Shown here piece by piece: positions 25,879 to 37,505 of a DNA stretch of 64,000 nucleotides. The stretch is from Vampirovibrionales bacterium (GTDB lineage: Bacteria; Cyanobacteriota; Vampirovibrionia; Vampirovibrionales; Vampirovibrionaceae): the NCBI GenBank assembly GCA_029262635.1, contig JAJCZA010000005.1, forward strand, positions 471,135 through 535,134, given 5' to 3'. The notes under the pieces are model-generated. The model was not told where the DNA came from. It saw only the letters and a program-made list of their open reading frames with translations, and ran no database searches. A program made the position numbers and the translations under genes. How positions within the stretch are numbered: the first letter of the stretch is position 1; each line of letters opens with the position of its first letter.

Positions 25879-27243
25879 TTAAGAGACGGGTTGTTCTGGA
25901 AGGGATAGGGTGATGGACGATGGGGTGTTAGTTTTAATTCGGTCTTGAATCGCTTTAACAAGGGCATGTTGTGTCCCTCTGTTCTTTTCGAGCAGGTGCT
26001 GACCGTTTTCCACCACCTGGTCATACCGTTCGGGCTGGGTCAGAAGTTCGGTTGCCAGATGAATAATATCCTCGGGTTGTTTGACCTGGAAACCAGCGGA
26101 ATGTTCCAGGATCTGTCGGGTAATATCACCAAAATTAAACATATGGGGTCCGAAAATAACGGGGATTTTTTGGCTTAAGGGCTCCAGCGGGTTTTGTCCG
26201 CCGTGTTCAATAAAACTGCCTCCCATAATGGCGAGAGAGCTCAAGCTTAAGGTGAGGACGAGTTCACCAATAGTGTCTAAAATGATAATGGGTGATGTTT
26301 TGTTGGGGTGTGTTTCTGAGAGCTGACTTCGTAGACAAAAAGGCAAAGCTTTTGTGTTTAAAATGTTTTTAATTTCGGGCACCCGCTCTGGGTGGCGAGG
26401 AGCGATCACCAGTTTTAATTCGGGGAAATCTTTTCTCAGGGTCTGGAACACCTCAATTAATGGTTGCTCTTCTCCAGAGTGAGTACTGGCCAGAGTCAGA
26501 ACGGTATCTTTCGGGTTAAAGTTAAAAAGCCGTTTCAATGTATTCTGGTGAATGAGTTCTAGCTCTGGGTTCATATCAAATTTAATATTTCCGACCTGGG
26601 ATACCCGCTCTTTGGGTGCGCCAAGCTGGATTGCTCGCTTGGCGTCGTCGGAGGACTGCATATAGAAATGGGTCACCTGCTTTAAGGTTGGCTTCATCAA
26701 GAAATGGATCCGCTGATACCCTTTAAACGACCCTGGTGATAGCCGTCCGTTAATGATAATCAAGGGTGTCTGATGCAGACGGGTTGTTATATCAATAAAA
26801 TTAGGCCAGATCTCGGTTTCTGTAATGACAACCAAGTCGGGGTGAACCATGTTAAGGACCTGATGGATGCTCGGTCGGAAATCATAAGGGAAATAAAGAA
26901 TGGGTAGTTCGGGGTAAGTTTTCCGAGCCAGATGTTGGCCTGTCCGTGTGGTGGTCGAAATAAAAAGTGTATAGTGCTCCTTGAGTTGGTTAATTAAAGG
27001 GCGAATGGCATTAAACTCACCAACGGATACCGCATGGAGCCAGATTCGTTTTTTTTCATTGGGTGCGGGTAAATGAGCGAGTTTTTCTCGAAGCTGCTTT
27101 GGGAAGTATAGGGCCAATTTCTGTCGGAAGCCACTGCGTGCTTTTTTGGAAACAGTTAACCAAACCAAGATGACCGGGAGGAATAACAGTGTCGCACCGG
27201 TCATCAGTAGGTTATAAAGGGTTAAGGGTAGGCCCATCATCAA
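25879..27243 (-). CDS. waaA: 3-deoxy-D-manno-octulosonic acid (Kdo) transferase
   Basis: Transfers Kdo from CMP-Kdo to lipid IVA at the inner membrane. There is an N-terminal hydrophobic anchor (residues ~8-32). I-W-L-H-A-V-S-V-G-E-F-N-A holds the catalytic glutamate region, followed by T-T-T-R-T-G, F-P-Y-D-F-R-P-S and E-T-E-I-W-P-N, then V-G-N-I-K-F-D and G-G-S-F-I-E-H-G-G-Q-N-P-L-E-P, all typical of family GT30. At 454 residues it is slightly long. It starts 9 bases after the rpoC2 stop and may be transcribed by readthrough from the RNA polymerase operon. The number of Kdo residues added cannot be told from the sequence. Confidence 0.94.
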   Translation of the reverse strand: MMMGLPLTLYNLLMTGATLLFLPVILVWLTVSKKARSGFRQKLALYFPKQLREKLAHLPAPNEKKRIWLHAVSVGEFNAIRPLINQLKEHYTLFISTTTRTGQHLARKTYPELPILYFPYDFRPSIHQVLNMVHPDLVVITETEIWPNFIDITTRLHQTPLIIINGRLSPGSFKGYQRIHFLMKPTLKQVTHFYMQSSDDAKRAIQLGAPKERVSQVGNIKFDMNPELELIHQNTLKRLFNFNPKDTVLTLASTHSGEEQPLIEVFQTLRKDFPELKLVIAPRHPERVPEIKNILNTKALPFCLRSQLSETHPNKTSPIIILDTIGELVLTLSLSSLAIMGGSFIEHGGQNPLEPLSQKIPVIFGPHMFNFGDITRQILEHSAGFQVKQPEDIIHLATELLTQPERYDQVVENGQHLLEKNRGTQHALVKAIQDRIKTNTPSSITLSLPEQPVS

Positions 27244-27252
27244 GCCGTCGTT

Positions 27253-30200
27253 TTATTCATCCGCCTGTGATGCGTTTGTCGAGCCATCGTCGATGAGCAG
27301 GTCGCCCAATGCCTCGGGCGTGATTTCGGGTGAGCCAAACATACTCTCGATTTCTTCCAAAATGGCTGAAGGCTTACGGGCTGTCGATTTGCTGGTTGCC
27401 TGCTGCTCGTCCAGCATATCTTGCCGTTCGTCTGCAAAGTTAGGAAACCCTGTTCCCGCAGGGATTAAGCGACCAATAATCACGTTTTCCTTCAGGCCAC
27501 GTAAACGGTCTTTTTTGCCCGACACGGCGGCTTCTGTTAGAACTCGGGTTGTTTCCTGGAAACTGGCGGCAGAAATAAAGCTTTCCGTGTTCAAGCTGGC
27601 CTTGGTGATCCCCAGTAGAACCGGGTGACCTGTCGCCTGAGTCTGGCTTTTCTTAAGGGCTTCATTCAAGTCGCTCATTTCCCGCTCATCGACCAATTCA
27701 CCACTCATAAGCCGAGTATCGCCACCGTCGTCCACTCGGATTTTTTTAGACATCTGACGCACAATGACCTCAACGTGTTTGTCAGCGATCTCAACACCCT
27801 GTGAGCGGTATACTCGCTGAACTTCATCCACCAGATACTTACGGACGGCAATAACACCTGCGGCCTCAAGGAGTTCATGAGGGTTAATGGGGCCATCGGT
27901 AATTTGCTGACCGGCTTTGAGTTGTTGCTTGTCTTTAACCAGAACATTGGCACCAACGGGTAGTTGCACCTCTTCTCGGCCATTTTCATTAACCAGATAG
28001 ATTCGGATAATGTCGTCTTCTTTAATTTCTTCTACCGTCGCATCCGTTGCCGCAATAATACAAGCTTCCTTAGACTTTCGGCCCTCCAGTAGTTCTTCGA
28101 CCCGTGGTAGACCCTGAACAATATCACCGGTTTTTAGTCGTTCGAAGACCAGTGTACCAATCAAATCGCTCCGTTGAGTGAGTGCCCGGTTCTCAAGCTG
28201 AAGCTGAGAACTACGACCAATGAGGTACGGACGGCCTTCTCGGATAACCACAGACTTTGCGCTTACATCGGTAACCAGACCGGACACGGGTGATGGTGTG
28301 TGACCATCCAGAAGCTCTTCAGATTTAACGTAATCCCCTTTTTTCACGGTAGGTTTGCTGGATGCTTTGACTGTTGTCAAATGCTGAGGCGTAATCAGGA
28401 GAAGTCGACGAACTTCAGCGTCACCGCTTGCGGTCCCTAAGCTGACGGTTCCAGATGAGTTGGCCAATACCTGCGTTTTAATCAAAGGTGTCTTTGGTTT
28501 GATTTTTTGACCGTCTTTGACCAATAGGTGGGTTTGTGTGGCTTCTTCCGTAACACCCATATCGGTCGAGGACTCTCGTCGAATGGTCAAATTTTCCAGA
28601 ACGACAATTTTCATGTTGTCACCGGATTTACTGTCTTCAGTAACTTCGACAAGCCCTTTCATGTGCTCTAGCTCACCTTTCATCTGAATAACCAGACTCG
28701 TTCGAAGAATAGGTGCCCCTTCAATTTGGCGAACCCGGTCGCCATCATTGAATTGCATTTGACTGACAGGGATAATGGACATGTTTTCGTTGTCCGTGGA
28801 GTCAAACATAATTCCTACTTCGCGGGGGGTCACGTCAAACTCCTGAACAGGTCGTAAAATAACCTCAGCGTATTCAAACTCAGAGGTGTCGTCTAGATCA
28901 TCCGCGGATTTACCTTCCGGCAGATCCATCTGGAAGTTGACCGTGACCATGCATCGTTCTTTGGCTTTTATTTTTGGCGCGACCTGAGTTCCTTTTTCAA
29001 CCACCGCACTGTCATCGACATCCAGTGTGGTGACATCATCAATCCGGAATGACTCGCCAGGACGAATAATAACTTCTCGGATGATGTCATTTTCCTCAAC
29101 CAGCTCTAGAATACCATCCGTCCGGGTAATGACCCCTTTAACCACTTCGGTTCCGGCGGTAATAAACTGGCCGCTCTCAATGTCGGGGACTTTTAACGAA
29201 CTGTCTTTGCTCACGGAATGCACTTCTTCAGGAATGAAGAAAATTTTACCGGGCTTGGTAATGATCCGCTGTTCATCCACTTCCAGATCGTCATAGCGAA
29301 TCTCACCACTGGTGGGTGTGGAAAGGGAGTCATCCACCAATTCAGCGATAATACTGCCGTTTTCTACGGTGGTCCGATCCGGCGACTTAATAATAAAGGT
29401 ATCTTCTTGTTTCGACTTTCCTTTTCCAACCGACGTTTTCCACAGGCGTTCTTTTTTCGTTTGGATTAGTTCGGCATTATTGGGTTGGATTGAGTTAATG
29501 ATAATGGTCAGTTCTTTTCCGTTGACAATGTTTTTAACGGTTTCTTTGCCGGCTTTGACATCTTCCGTTTCTAAAGAATCAGGGATTCGAACTTCCCCGC
29601 CATTTTCACTGATCAGAAGCGACTCGGCCAGAATATGGCCTGCTTTGACTTCTTCTTCATTTTTTACCAAGTGCTTGGCCCCTGCTGGCAAATTATAGGT
29701 GTCACCACCTAAAATCCAAATGGTTCCAGCTCGGTTGGATGTTCGGGTAATGTTACCCTGCCGATCTCGTTTTTCATCAGCATCAAAGCCTTCATAGAAA
29801 ACTTCACCACCAAAAGCGGTCGTAATATCCTTGGTTGCTTTCTCTGTCAATCGGCTACCGCCACCAACCAAAATAGGATCGAGTTCTACCAGTAGGTCGC
29901 CAGCCTTTACTTCGTCTCCCTTTTTACTTACATAAAGAGTGGCGTTTGCCGGTAAATCATATTTATCAGAGCCTTTGGGTGTTTTTATTTCGAGTGTACA
30001 TTCCTTGACGGTCAACTGAACCACATCCCCATGACGCGTTCGGTGTTCTGTTGTTTTAATCTCTTTGACGACTATACCATCGGCTTTAGCCCGAATTTGC
30101 TCTGTACTTTCACCGCTACCGCTAACCGCGCCACCGGTGTGGAAGGTTCTCATGGTTAGCTGGGTTCCGGGTTCTCCAATACTTTGGGCGGCCATAATAC

Positions 30201-31176
30201 CAACGGCTTCACCAATGTTTACCTGCTTGTTTGTGGTCAATGACCAGCCATAACATTTTTGGCAAATACCGAACTGGGTATTACAGGTTAAGGCAGAGCG
30301 AACCTGAATTTCCTGAATGCCGGCCTCTTCAATTTTTTGAGCAGTGGCCGGAGTAATAACTTCACCGGCTTTTACCAGCACCTCTTTTGTAGCAGGAGTT
30401 GTCACATCGAGAGAGGAGGTTCGGCTGATGATCCGGTCGCTTAGGGTCGCCAGAGCTTTATCCCCATCCATAACAGCCTGCAGTACAACACCATCGGTGG
30501 ATTTGCAGTCGGCCTCACCGATGATAACGTCTTGGGCGACATCGACCAGCCGTCGGGTTAGGTAACCGGAATCGGCTGTTTTTAGCGCTGTATCAACCAA
30601 GCCTTTTCGGGCACCGTAACTGGAAATAATGTACTCGGTGACGCTCAACCCTTCTTTAAAGTTGGATTTAATGGGCATGTCAATAATTTGCCCCTGAGAG
30701 TCAGCCATCAACCCCCGCATACCAACTAGCTGACGGACTTGGGAGATGTTACCCCGAGCACCGGAGAAGGCCATCATATAAACAGGGTTTAAACGGCTAA
30801 AGTTATCAATAACACTTTTAGTCAGCTTTTCGGTGGTTTCACTCCAGGTATCGATAACCATGGTGTACCGTTCAACCTCGGTGATATCACCTCGGATAAA
30901 TCGCTTGGTCGCATCTGCAATTTTAGTCTCTGCTTCTGCCAACAAAGCTTTTTTATCTTCTGGAACACTCAGATCCTCAATTGAAATGGTAATTCCACCC
31001 AGAGTGGCGTATTTAAAACCCAAATTTTTCAATGAATTAGCCAGTGTCCCTGTTCGAGAAGTGCCGAATTCACTGTAAATTTGGGACAACAAGTTTCGAA
31101 GTACCTTCTTATCTACCGTTTGGTTGATAAACTCAAATTGCTTTTTAGTGCTTTGCTTCGGGGAAAGTATACTCAT
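27253..31176 (-). CDS. rpoC2: RNA polymerase beta-prime subunit, C-terminal part (RpoC2)
   Basis: The C-terminal portion of beta-prime, as a separate 1307-residue polypeptide. Residues ~200-310 carry four cysteines (C224, C298, C305, C308) of the second zinc site. P-G-T-Q-L-T-M-R-T-F-H-T-G-G (~337-349) is the trigger loop. It is followed by a several-hundred-residue insertion of repeated beta-rich, Val/Lys/Gly segments, as in the cyanobacterial SI3. Then come G-L-P-R-V-E-E-L-L-E-G-R and the standard end with L-L-G-I-T-K-A-S-L-N-T-E-S-F-I-S-A-A-S-F-Q. The split plus the long trigger-loop insertion is characteristic of Cyanobacteria and their non-photosynthetic relatives. Confidence 0.97.
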   Translation of the reverse strand: MSILSPKQSTKKQFEFINQTVDKKVLRNLLSQIYSEFGTSRTGTLANSLKNLGFKYATLGGITISIEDLSVPEDKKALLAEAETKIADATKRFIRGDITEVERYTMVIDTWSETTEKLTKSVIDNFSRLNPVYMMAFSGARGNISQVRQLVGMRGLMADSQGQIIDMPIKSNFKEGLSVTEYIISSYGARKGLVDTALKTADSGYLTRRLVDVAQDVIIGEADCKSTDGVVLQAVMDGDKALATLSDRIISRTSSLDVTTPATKEVLVKAGEVITPATAQKIEEAGIQEIQVRSALTCNTQFGICQKCYGWSLTTNKQVNIGEAVGIMAAQSIGEPGTQLTMRTFHTGGAVSGSGESTEQIRAKADGIVVKEIKTTEHRTRHGDVVQLTVKECTLEIKTPKGSDKYDLPANATLYVSKKGDEVKAGDLLVELDPILVGGGSRLTEKATKDITTAFGGEVFYEGFDADEKRDRQGNITRTSNRAGTIWILGGDTYNLPAGAKHLVKNEEEVKAGHILAESLLISENGGEVRIPDSLETEDVKAGKETVKNIVNGKELTIIINSIQPNNAELIQTKKERLWKTSVGKGKSKQEDTFIIKSPDRTTVENGSIIAELVDDSLSTPTSGEIRYDDLEVDEQRIITKPGKIFFIPEEVHSVSKDSSLKVPDIESGQFITAGTEVVKGVITRTDGILELVEENDIIREVIIRPGESFRIDDVTTLDVDDSAVVEKGTQVAPKIKAKERCMVTVNFQMDLPEGKSADDLDDTSEFEYAEVILRPVQEFDVTPREVGIMFDSTDNENMSIIPVSQMQFNDGDRVRQIEGAPILRTSLVIQMKGELEHMKGLVEVTEDSKSGDNMKIVVLENLTIRRESSTDMGVTEEATQTHLLVKDGQKIKPKTPLIKTQVLANSSGTVSLGTASGDAEVRRLLLITPQHLTTVKASSKPTVKKGDYVKSEELLDGHTPSPVSGLVTDVSAKSVVIREGRPYLIGRSSQLQLENRALTQRSDLIGTLVFERLKTGDIVQGLPRVEELLEGRKSKEACIIAATDATVEEIKEDDIIRIYLVNENGREEVQLPVGANVLVKDKQQLKAGQQITDGPINPHELLEAAGVIAVRKYLVDEVQRVYRSQGVEIADKHVEVIVRQMSKKIRVDDGGDTRLMSGELVDEREMSDLNEALKKSQTQATGHPVLLGITKASLNTESFISAASFQETTRVLTEAAVSGKKDRLRGLKENVIIGRLIPAGTGFPNFADERQDMLDEQQATSKSTARKPSAILEEIESMFGSPEITPEALGDLLIDDGSTNASQADE

Positions 31177-31239
31177 AATGACATTTCGTTCCTTGTTATC
31201 AATACATAGTGATCGATTTTGACGGGTGGTTTGATTAGC

Positions 31240-32958
31240 CTATACGGCAATAGCGGCTCGAACGGTCTTGTTAAAGATAATACGACCTGCTGTTGTTTCC
31301 ATTAGCTCGTTATTGTCATCACGAACCAGTATTTTGGCATGCAGGTCAACCTTTCCCGCCTCATGAGCGGCCAAGGCATCTTCGTAATTAAAGAACGTCA
31401 TGCCAGCACCCTTGGTTGCACTGGGGTTATCAATGGTCAGGTAATAAATACCCAGAACCATATCTTGTGATGGCGTTACGATGGGCTGGCCCGTTGCGGG
31501 AGTGAGAATATTGTTGGTTGCCAATAGCAACATACGGGCTTCGGTTTGCGCTTCAATGGAGAGTGGTACATGAACCGCCATTTGGTCTCCATCAAAGTCG
31601 GCGTTAAAGGCAGGACAAACCAATGGATGAAGCTGAATAGCCCGTCCACTAACCAAAACAGGCTCAAAGGCTTGAATCCCTAGCCGGTGAAGTGTAGGAG
31701 CCCGGTTTAGGAGAATGGGGTGTCCATGAATTACTTCCTCCAAGACGTCCCAGACCATGGTTTCTTGACGCTCAATCTTTTTCTTGGCGGATTTAATGTT
31801 CTGGCTTTCACCTTGTTCAATCAGCTTATTAACGACAAAAGGTTTGAAAAGTTCGAGAGCCATTTCCTTGGGTAAACCACACTGGTGAAGTTTTAAGGAA
31901 GGCCCTACAACGATAACGCTTCGACCCGAATAATCAACCCGTTTTCCAAGCAGGTTTTGTCGGAAGCGACCTTGCTTTCCTTCAATAATATTGCTCAACG
32001 ATTTTAACGGTCGGTTATTGGGACCTACAACAGTTCGTCCACGACGACCGTTGTCAATCAGGGCATCAACAGCCTCTTGAAGCATCCGTTTTTCGTTTCG
32101 GATAATAATTTCCGGGGCACCCATATCCAACAATCGCTTTAGTCGGTTGTTTCGGTTAATAACCCGTCGGTAGAGGTCATTTAAGTCACTGGTCGCAAAC
32201 CGACCACCATCCAGTTGAACCATAGGCCGTAAGTCTGGTGGGATGACAGGCAAGGTGTCCATAATCATCCAGGCCGGGTTCGTTTTACTCTTGATGAGGG
32301 CTTCTAGCAAGCGCAACCGCTTCAGTTGTTTAATACGTTTTTGGGCTGACCCACCAGGCAAAGCCACTTCTTCTTCGATCTCGTTATAAAGTTCCTGAAG
32401 GTCAATTTTATCCAGCATTTTCTTAATGGCTTCGGCACCAATGCCGACCTCAAGCTGGGCCTCTTCGTTTTCTTCCAGAATATTATCGTAGTCTTCCTCT
32501 GAAAGCAGTTGGCCATATTTCAGTTCTGTATTTCCCGGATCCAGAACCACATAGGAATTAAAATAAATAATCTGTTCCAGTTCCTTGAGGGATGAGTTGA
32601 GGATTAAACCCAGATAGCTGGGGATGCCTTTTAAAAACCAAATGTGGGTGACCGGTGCTGCCAGGGGGATGCTTCCCATCCGGACTCGGCGCACTTTACT
32701 TTCAGTGACTTCGACACCGCACCGCTCACAAACGATTCCCCGGTGGCGAACCCGCTTGTATTTTCCACAAAAGCATTCCCAGTCCTTTGTGGGGCCAAAA
32801 ATCCGCTCACAAAAAAGGCCGCCCATTTCCGCCTTAAGAGTTCGATAGTTAATGGTTTCAGGCTTTTCCACCTCACCATGGGACATACTCTTAATTCGTT
32901 CCGGGGATGCGATACCGATACGAATAAAATCAAATTGATCGATGTTGGTACTGACCAC
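31240..32958 (-). CDS. rpoC1: RNA polymerase gamma subunit (RpoC1, N-terminal part of beta-prime)
   Basis: The N-terminal part of beta-prime as an independent 572-residue protein. The zinc site is C62-x-C64 and C77-x2-C80. N-A-D-F-D-G-D-Q at 452-459 holds the three catalytic aspartates that bind Mg. The split point lies after the active site, as in cyanobacterial RpoC1, though the protein is somewhat shorter than the ~620 residues usual there. The start is GTG at 32958 with AAGGAG 9 bases upstream. It is separated from rpoC2 by about 60 bases, which contain no gene. Confidence 0.97.
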   Translation of the reverse strand: MVSTNIDQFDFIRIGIASPERIKSMSHGEVEKPETINYRTLKAEMGGLFCERIFGPTKDWECFCGKYKRVRHRGIVCERCGVEVTESKVRRVRMGSIPLAAPVTHIWFLKGIPSYLGLILNSSLKELEQIIYFNSYVVLDPGNTELKYGQLLSEEDYDNILEENEEAQLEVGIGAEAIKKMLDKIDLQELYNEIEEEVALPGGSAQKRIKQLKRLRLLEALIKSKTNPAWMIMDTLPVIPPDLRPMVQLDGGRFATSDLNDLYRRVINRNNRLKRLLDMGAPEIIIRNEKRMLQEAVDALIDNGRRGRTVVGPNNRPLKSLSNIIEGKQGRFRQNLLGKRVDYSGRSVIVVGPSLKLHQCGLPKEMALELFKPFVVNKLIEQGESQNIKSAKKKIERQETMVWDVLEEVIHGHPILLNRAPTLHRLGIQAFEPVLVSGRAIQLHPLVCPAFNADFDGDQMAVHVPLSIEAQTEARMLLLATNNILTPATGQPIVTPSQDMVLGIYYLTIDNPSATKGAGMTFFNYEDALAAHEAGKVDLHAKILVRDDNNELMETTAGRIIFNKTVRAAIAV

Positions 32959-33013
32959 TGAATCTATCTCCTTTAGAACATTCGGTGTGTTGAATACAAG
33001 GGGTTATACGGTC

Positions 33014-36000
33014 TTAGTTGGAGCCAAAGAAGTTTAAGAGTTCACTTTCAGCGCCACCTGTTTTTTTCTTTCTTGAAGCAATTGAGACGTCCTGCATCAA
33101 GTCAACTTCAACCTCTCGGCCATCCTTCATGACTTTGGTCACACTTAAGTCCAAACCAATACTTTGAAGTTCTCGAACCAGAACCTTAAACGATTCGGGG
33201 ATACCCGGACGGTTCAGGTTCTCACCTTTTACAATGGCCTCATAGGCGCGACTTCGGCCGGTTACGTCATCGGATTTAATGGTCAACATTTCTTGAAGAG
33301 TGTAAGCAGCACCATAAGCTTCTAGTGCCCAAACTTCCATTTCTCCGAAACGCTGGCCGCCAAACTGGGCTTTACCACCCAGAGGCTGTTGAGTGACGAG
33401 GCTGTATGGACCTGTACTTCGAGCATGAATTTTATCGTCCACCAAGTGAACCAACTTCATAATGTACATGTTACCAACGGCCACCGGGTTATGGAATTTT
33501 TCTCCGGTTCGTCCATCAAACAGATACGTTTTCCCTTCAGGAAGGACAAACTCCTTGCCCGATGACTTAATGGCGGCTTTCAGCTCTCGACTAATCGATG
33601 CCTGCGAGGCTTCGTCCTCATGCATTTCATCAAAAGGAGGAACTTCATAAAGCTTGCCATTCAAGAATGACGTCAAGCCCAGCATGGTCTCAAAGGTTTG
33701 TCCGACGTTCATACGAGAAGGGACGCCTAGTGGGTTAAGAACAATATCAACCGGTGTTCCGTCGGCCATGTAAGGCATATCTTCAATAGGCAGAATTTTT
33801 GACACAATCCCTTTGTTTCCATGACGTCCCGCTACTTTATCGCCCACACTGATTTTGCGTTTTTGGGCAACATAGACACGAACCACGGTATTGGCTCCTG
33901 GTGGCAGTTCGTCTCCCTTTTCCCGATCAAAGACTTTGACATCAACCACACGCCCGCCTTCTCCGTGAGGAACCCGAAGAGAATTGTCCCGAACATCTTG
34001 TGCTTTTTCGGCAAAGATCGCTCGTAATAATTTTTCTTCTGGAGGACGTTCGGACTCGCCTTTGGGAGTAATTTTTCCGACGAGAATTTCGTCAGGATAA
34101 ACCCGAGCACCCACTCGGACAATGCCGCGCTCGTCCAAATGACGAAGGGCGTCTTCGCTGACGTTAGGTACTTCCCTTGTGATTTCTTCTGGCCCCAACT
34201 TGGTGGTCCGGGCATCAATCTCCAGTTTTTCAATGTGAATACTGGTGTAAACGTCATCGTGGATTAAGCGTTGACTAATAAGAATCGCATCCTCAAAGTT
34301 ATAGCCTTCCCAAGGCATAAAAGCGACCATAATGTTACGACCCAATGCCAGCTCTCCGCCTTTTGTCGCGGCGCCATCAGCAATCACCTGACCGGCTTTT
34401 ACTTCCTGGCCAATTTCCACAATAGGGCGGTGGTTCATGCACGTATCCTGGTTGCTTCGAAGGTATTTAACCAAGTTATGGCGAATGACATCCTTCCCAT
34501 TTTTAATGTCAATAAACTGACCCGTCACGTTAGCAACCGTGCCATCGCATTCAGCTGATAATGACATACCCGAGTCTTCTGCAACACGTTTCTCCAAGCC
34601 TGTCGCAACACAGGGTCGTTCAGCATTAACAAGTGGTACGGATTGACGCTGCATGTTGGATCCCATAAGTGCCCGGTTTGCATCATCATGCTCAATAAAG
34701 GGAATCAGTGCTGTTCCGATGGAAATAATTTGAATCGGTGAGATGCCGACAAAATCAATCATTTCAGGTTTCGCGGCCGCGAAATCATTTCGATAGCGAA
34801 CAGGAACGGTTGGCCCCTCAATCAGGCCATCCTGTCCTCGGCGGGCATCACCCGGCGCAATTCGGTAACGGGCCTCTTCATCCGCAGAAAGAAAGCGAAT
34901 CTCCTGAGTGACTTTGCCTCCTTCAACCACCCGATAGGGGGTTTCTAAAAAGCCATAAGGATTTACTCGGGCATAGGTTGCTAAGCTACCAATTAATCCC
35001 GCATTCGGACCTTCAGGCGTTTCAACCGGACAAATACGTCCGTAATGGCTGGGGTGAATATCTCGAACCGCAAAACCGGCTCGCTCTCTTGCTAATCCGC
35101 CAGGGCCTAAAGCAGAAATACGACGTTTATGGGTTAATTCAGCCAATGGATTGGTCTGATCCATAAACTGGGAAAGTTGGGATGAGCCAAAAAACTCACG
35201 AATCGCAGCCAACAAAGGTTTCGGATTCAATAAATTACTGGGTGTCAGTGTTTCGGTATCCTGAAGCGTCATTCGCTCCTTAACGATTCGTTCCAGACGG
35301 GTGAAGCCAACTCGAAACTGATTCTGAAGCAATTCGCCTACAGAGCGGATTCGACGATTCCCCAAGTGGTCAATATCATCCACAATACCTTCATCATAAT
35401 GCAGATTAACAAGGTAATCTACGGCTGACAAGATATCATCGTTGGTTAAGGTTCGAACCGAGTCAGGCGCCGAGAGACCCAGTTTTTTATTGATTTTATA
35501 TCGGCCTACGCGACCGATATCATAGCGCTTTTCGTCAAAGAAACGGCTTTCCAAGAGTTGGCGACCACCACTCACACTAGGAGGATCTCCAGGACGAAGC
35601 TTTTTATAGACCTCAATGAGCGCCTCTTCCGTGGTTTCAGTTGTATCTTTTTCCAAGGTTTTTTTGAGGAAATCAAAGTGACGGAGTCGGTTCTCCATTT
35701 CGGCCACCGAAATACCGAGCGCTCTTAGTAATGTGGTTGCCGGGATTTTTCGGTTTTTATCAATCTTAATAAAAACCACATCATTGACATCAGTTTCAAA
35801 TTTAAGCCATGCGCCACGGTTTGGAATCAGTGTGGCGTCAAAAATCCGCTTTCCATTGGGTGCCACGTCTTTTTTATAATAAATGCCCGGAGAACGAACA
35901 ATCTGGCTAACAATAACCCGCTCAACCCCATTAATAATAAAGGTTCCTCGATCACTCATGACCGGAATATCGCCAATATAAGCTTCTTGCTCTTTAATCT

Positions 36001-36304
36001 CACCTGTATCCCGATTAACCAGACGCATCATGATACGTAACTGCTTGGAGTAGGTGGTTTCGTGAAGACGAGCCTCTGAAAGTGTATACTTCGGGCTGTC
36101 AAACGTATATTCCGGAAGGAAATAAAGCTCTAGTCGACCCGTATAATCTCGAATCGGCGAAAAAGAGAGCAATTCCTCTTTCAAACCCTCTTCTACGAAC
36201 CAGTTAAATGATTTCTTCTGGATTTCAGCCAGATCATGAAGCTCATCCAACGGAAGGGGCTCAATACCAGACATCGTGATACGCTCTTGTGTCGCTGAAA
36301 TCAT
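33014..36304 (-). CDS. rpoB: RNA polymerase beta subunit
   Basis: Catalytic beta subunit of RNA polymerase. The rifampicin-binding region is recognisable as [16 protein letters not shown] and [12 protein letters not shown]. Also present are [21 protein letters not shown] and the end block [12 protein letters not shown]. Nothing in that region stands out as a resistance change. I start at ATG 36304 (M-I-S-A-T-Q), where AGAGG is 6 bases upstream, rather than 18 bases earlier. It is compact (1097 residues), without the long lineage-specific insertions of proteobacterial RpoB. It lies between rplL and rpoC1. Confidence 0.97.
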   Translation of the reverse strand: MISATQERITMSGIEPLPLDELHDLAEIQKKSFNWFVEEGLKEELLSFSPIRDYTGRLELYFLPEYTFDSPKYTLSEARLHETTYSKQLRIMMRLVNRDTGEIKEQEAYIGDIPVMSDRGTFIINGVERVIVSQIVRSPGIYYKKDVAPNGKRIFDATLIPNRGAWLKFETDVNDVVFIKIDKNRKIPATTLLRALGISVAEMENRLRHFDFLKKTLEKDTTETTEEALIEVYKKLRPGDPPSVSGGRQLLESRFFDEKRYDIGRVGRYKINKKLGLSAPDSVRTLTNDDILSAVDYLVNLHYDEGIVDDIDHLGNRRIRSVGELLQNQFRVGFTRLERIVKERMTLQDTETLTPSNLLNPKPLLAAIREFFGSSQLSQFMDQTNPLAELTHKRRISALGPGGLARERAGFAVRDIHPSHYGRICPVETPEGPNAGLIGSLATYARVNPYGFLETPYRVVEGGKVTQEIRFLSADEEARYRIAPGDARRGQDGLIEGPTVPVRYRNDFAAAKPEMIDFVGISPIQIISIGTALIPFIEHDDANRALMGSNMQRQSVPLVNAERPCVATGLEKRVAEDSGMSLSAECDGTVANVTGQFIDIKNGKDVIRHNLVKYLRSNQDTCMNHRPIVEIGQEVKAGQVIADGAATKGGELALGRNIMVAFMPWEGYNFEDAILISQRLIHDDVYTSIHIEKLEIDARTTKLGPEEITREVPNVSEDALRHLDERGIVRVGARVYPDEILVGKITPKGESERPPEEKLLRAIFAEKAQDVRDNSLRVPHGEGGRVVDVKVFDREKGDELPPGANTVVRVYVAQKRKISVGDKVAGRHGNKGIVSKILPIEDMPYMADGTPVDIVLNPLGVPSRMNVGQTFETMLGLTSFLNGKLYEVPPFDEMHEDEASQASISRELKAAIKSSGKEFVLPEGKTYLFDGRTGEKFHNPVAVGNMYIMKLVHLVDDKIHARSTGPYSLVTQQPLGGKAQFGGQRFGEMEVWALEAYGAAYTLQEMLTIKSDDVTGRSRAYEAIVKGENLNRPGIPESFKVLVRELQSIGLDLSVTKVMKDGREVEVDLMQDVSIASRKKKTGGAESELLNFFGSN

Positions 36305-36504
36305 TTTTAACCTCTTATGCAATTTGACTGTACAGGGTAGGCTGGCTTAAAAAGGAAATCCTGGAGAGTGTTTTTAAGTCCTAGTTTGAAATGAATATAA
36401 AACCTAGTTCGCATTCATTAAGAAAGTTTAGGAACCAAGGAAGCTTCAGACCGCTCAATCCCCCAAAGAGGAAACGGGGTCCGAAGCCCTTAATTCAAAA
36501 CATG

Positions 36505-36900
36505 TTATTTCAGTTCAACTGTGGCACCCGCAGCTTCGAGTTTCTCTTTAAGCTGTGTTGCCTCTTCTTTTTTCAAACCTTCTTTAATGGCTTTAGGCGC
36601 GCCATCAACCAATTCTTTTGCTTCTTTCAGACCTAAGCCGGTAATGGCTCGGACTTCTTTCAGAACCGCAATTTTGGTTGCGCCCGCATCGGTTAGCACT
36701 ACGGAAACTTCGGTCTCTTCCTCAGCACCGGCATCGCCCGCCGCTGCAGGAGCTGCTGCAACGGCAACTGGAGCCGCCGCTGTAATGCCGAATTCATCCT
36801 CAAAGGCTTTTACTAGATTGGCCGTTTGGAGAAAGCTTAGTTCTTTAATTTCTTCAAAAATCTTATTTGTTTTATCGTCGAGTTCTACAGACATGGTCAT
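36505..36900 (-). CDS. rplL: 50S ribosomal protein L7/L12
   Basis: Forms the ribosomal stalk that recruits translation GTPases. An N-terminal helical dimerisation domain is followed by an Ala-rich hinge ([13 protein letters not shown]) and the C-terminal domain with [23 protein letters not shown], a diagnostic segment. AGAGG is 6 bases before ATG 36900. The gap of ~200 bases to rpoB may hold a terminator-antiterminator or processing site, but I see no clear hairpin with a T run. Confidence 0.96.
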   Translation of the reverse strand: MTMSVELDDKTNKIFEEIKELSFLQTANLVKAFEDEFGITAAAPVAVAAAPAAAGDAGAEEETEVSVVLTDAGATKIAVLKEVRAITGLGLKEAKELVDGAPKAIKEGLKKEEATQLKEKLEAAGATVELK

Positions 36901-36931
36901 GTTCAGCCTCTTTTATTATTTGCTACAATTA

Positions 36932-37462
36932 CTATCCTTGTTGCTCTTTTTGCTTGGCTAATTGGTCTAATCCACTAACCAAGGCACGCTGCGGGCTGCT
37001 GAGTGATGCAACAAGACCATTCAACGGAGAAGCGATCCCGCCAACCAATTTTGCACGGAGTTCGTCCAGAGAAGGTAATTTGGATAGGGTCTCTACTTCC
37101 TCAGAGGAAAGCAATTTCCCATCCAGAAAACCGCCTCGGATTTCGTTTGTTTTCTTATTTTTCTTAAAATATTCTTTGATGATTTTGACGGGAGCCACCT
37201 GATCGCCTCGACCAAGAGCCAAAGCGGTAGGGCCAGCCAGAAGGTCGGTGATAGCCGCCATATCGTTCCCTTCAAGGGCGCGTTTCAGCAGGGTGTTTTT
37301 TGTTATAGTGAGCAAGGCATCTTCTTTATAAAGCTCACGGCGGATTTCAGTCATTTCTTTCACCGACAAACCGCGATAATCAACAACCAGTGAAACCTTT
37401 GTGTCCTGAAGTGTTTCTTGCAATTCAGCGACCGTTTTTTGTTTTTGTGCGAGAGTGCCCAC
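36932..37462 (-). CDS. rplJ: 50S ribosomal protein L10
   Basis: Base of the L7/L12 stalk. V-D-Y-R-G-L-S-V-K-E-M-T-E-I-R-R-E-L is the conserved L10 segment. I choose GTG 37462 (M-G-T-L-A-Q-K-Q-K-T), which has AAAGG 8 bases upstream and gives a typical L10 opening. An in-frame TTG at 37483 would add seven residues. It is the first gene of the rplJ-rplL-rpoB-rpoC1-rpoC2 run; rplK and rplA are not just upstream, which is less common. Confidence 0.95.
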   Translation of the reverse strand: MGTLAQKQKTVAELQETLQDTKVSLVVDYRGLSVKEMTEIRRELYKEDALLTITKNTLLKRALEGNDMAAITDLLAGPTALALGRGDQVAPVKIIKEYFKKNKKTNEIRGGFLDGKLLSSEEVETLSKLPSLDELRAKLVGGIASPLNGLVASLSSPQRALVSGLDQLAKQKEQQG

Positions 37463-37505
37463 GGAAAACACCTTTCTTTCCAAAATTTTTCACACTTGAC
37501 GTTCT

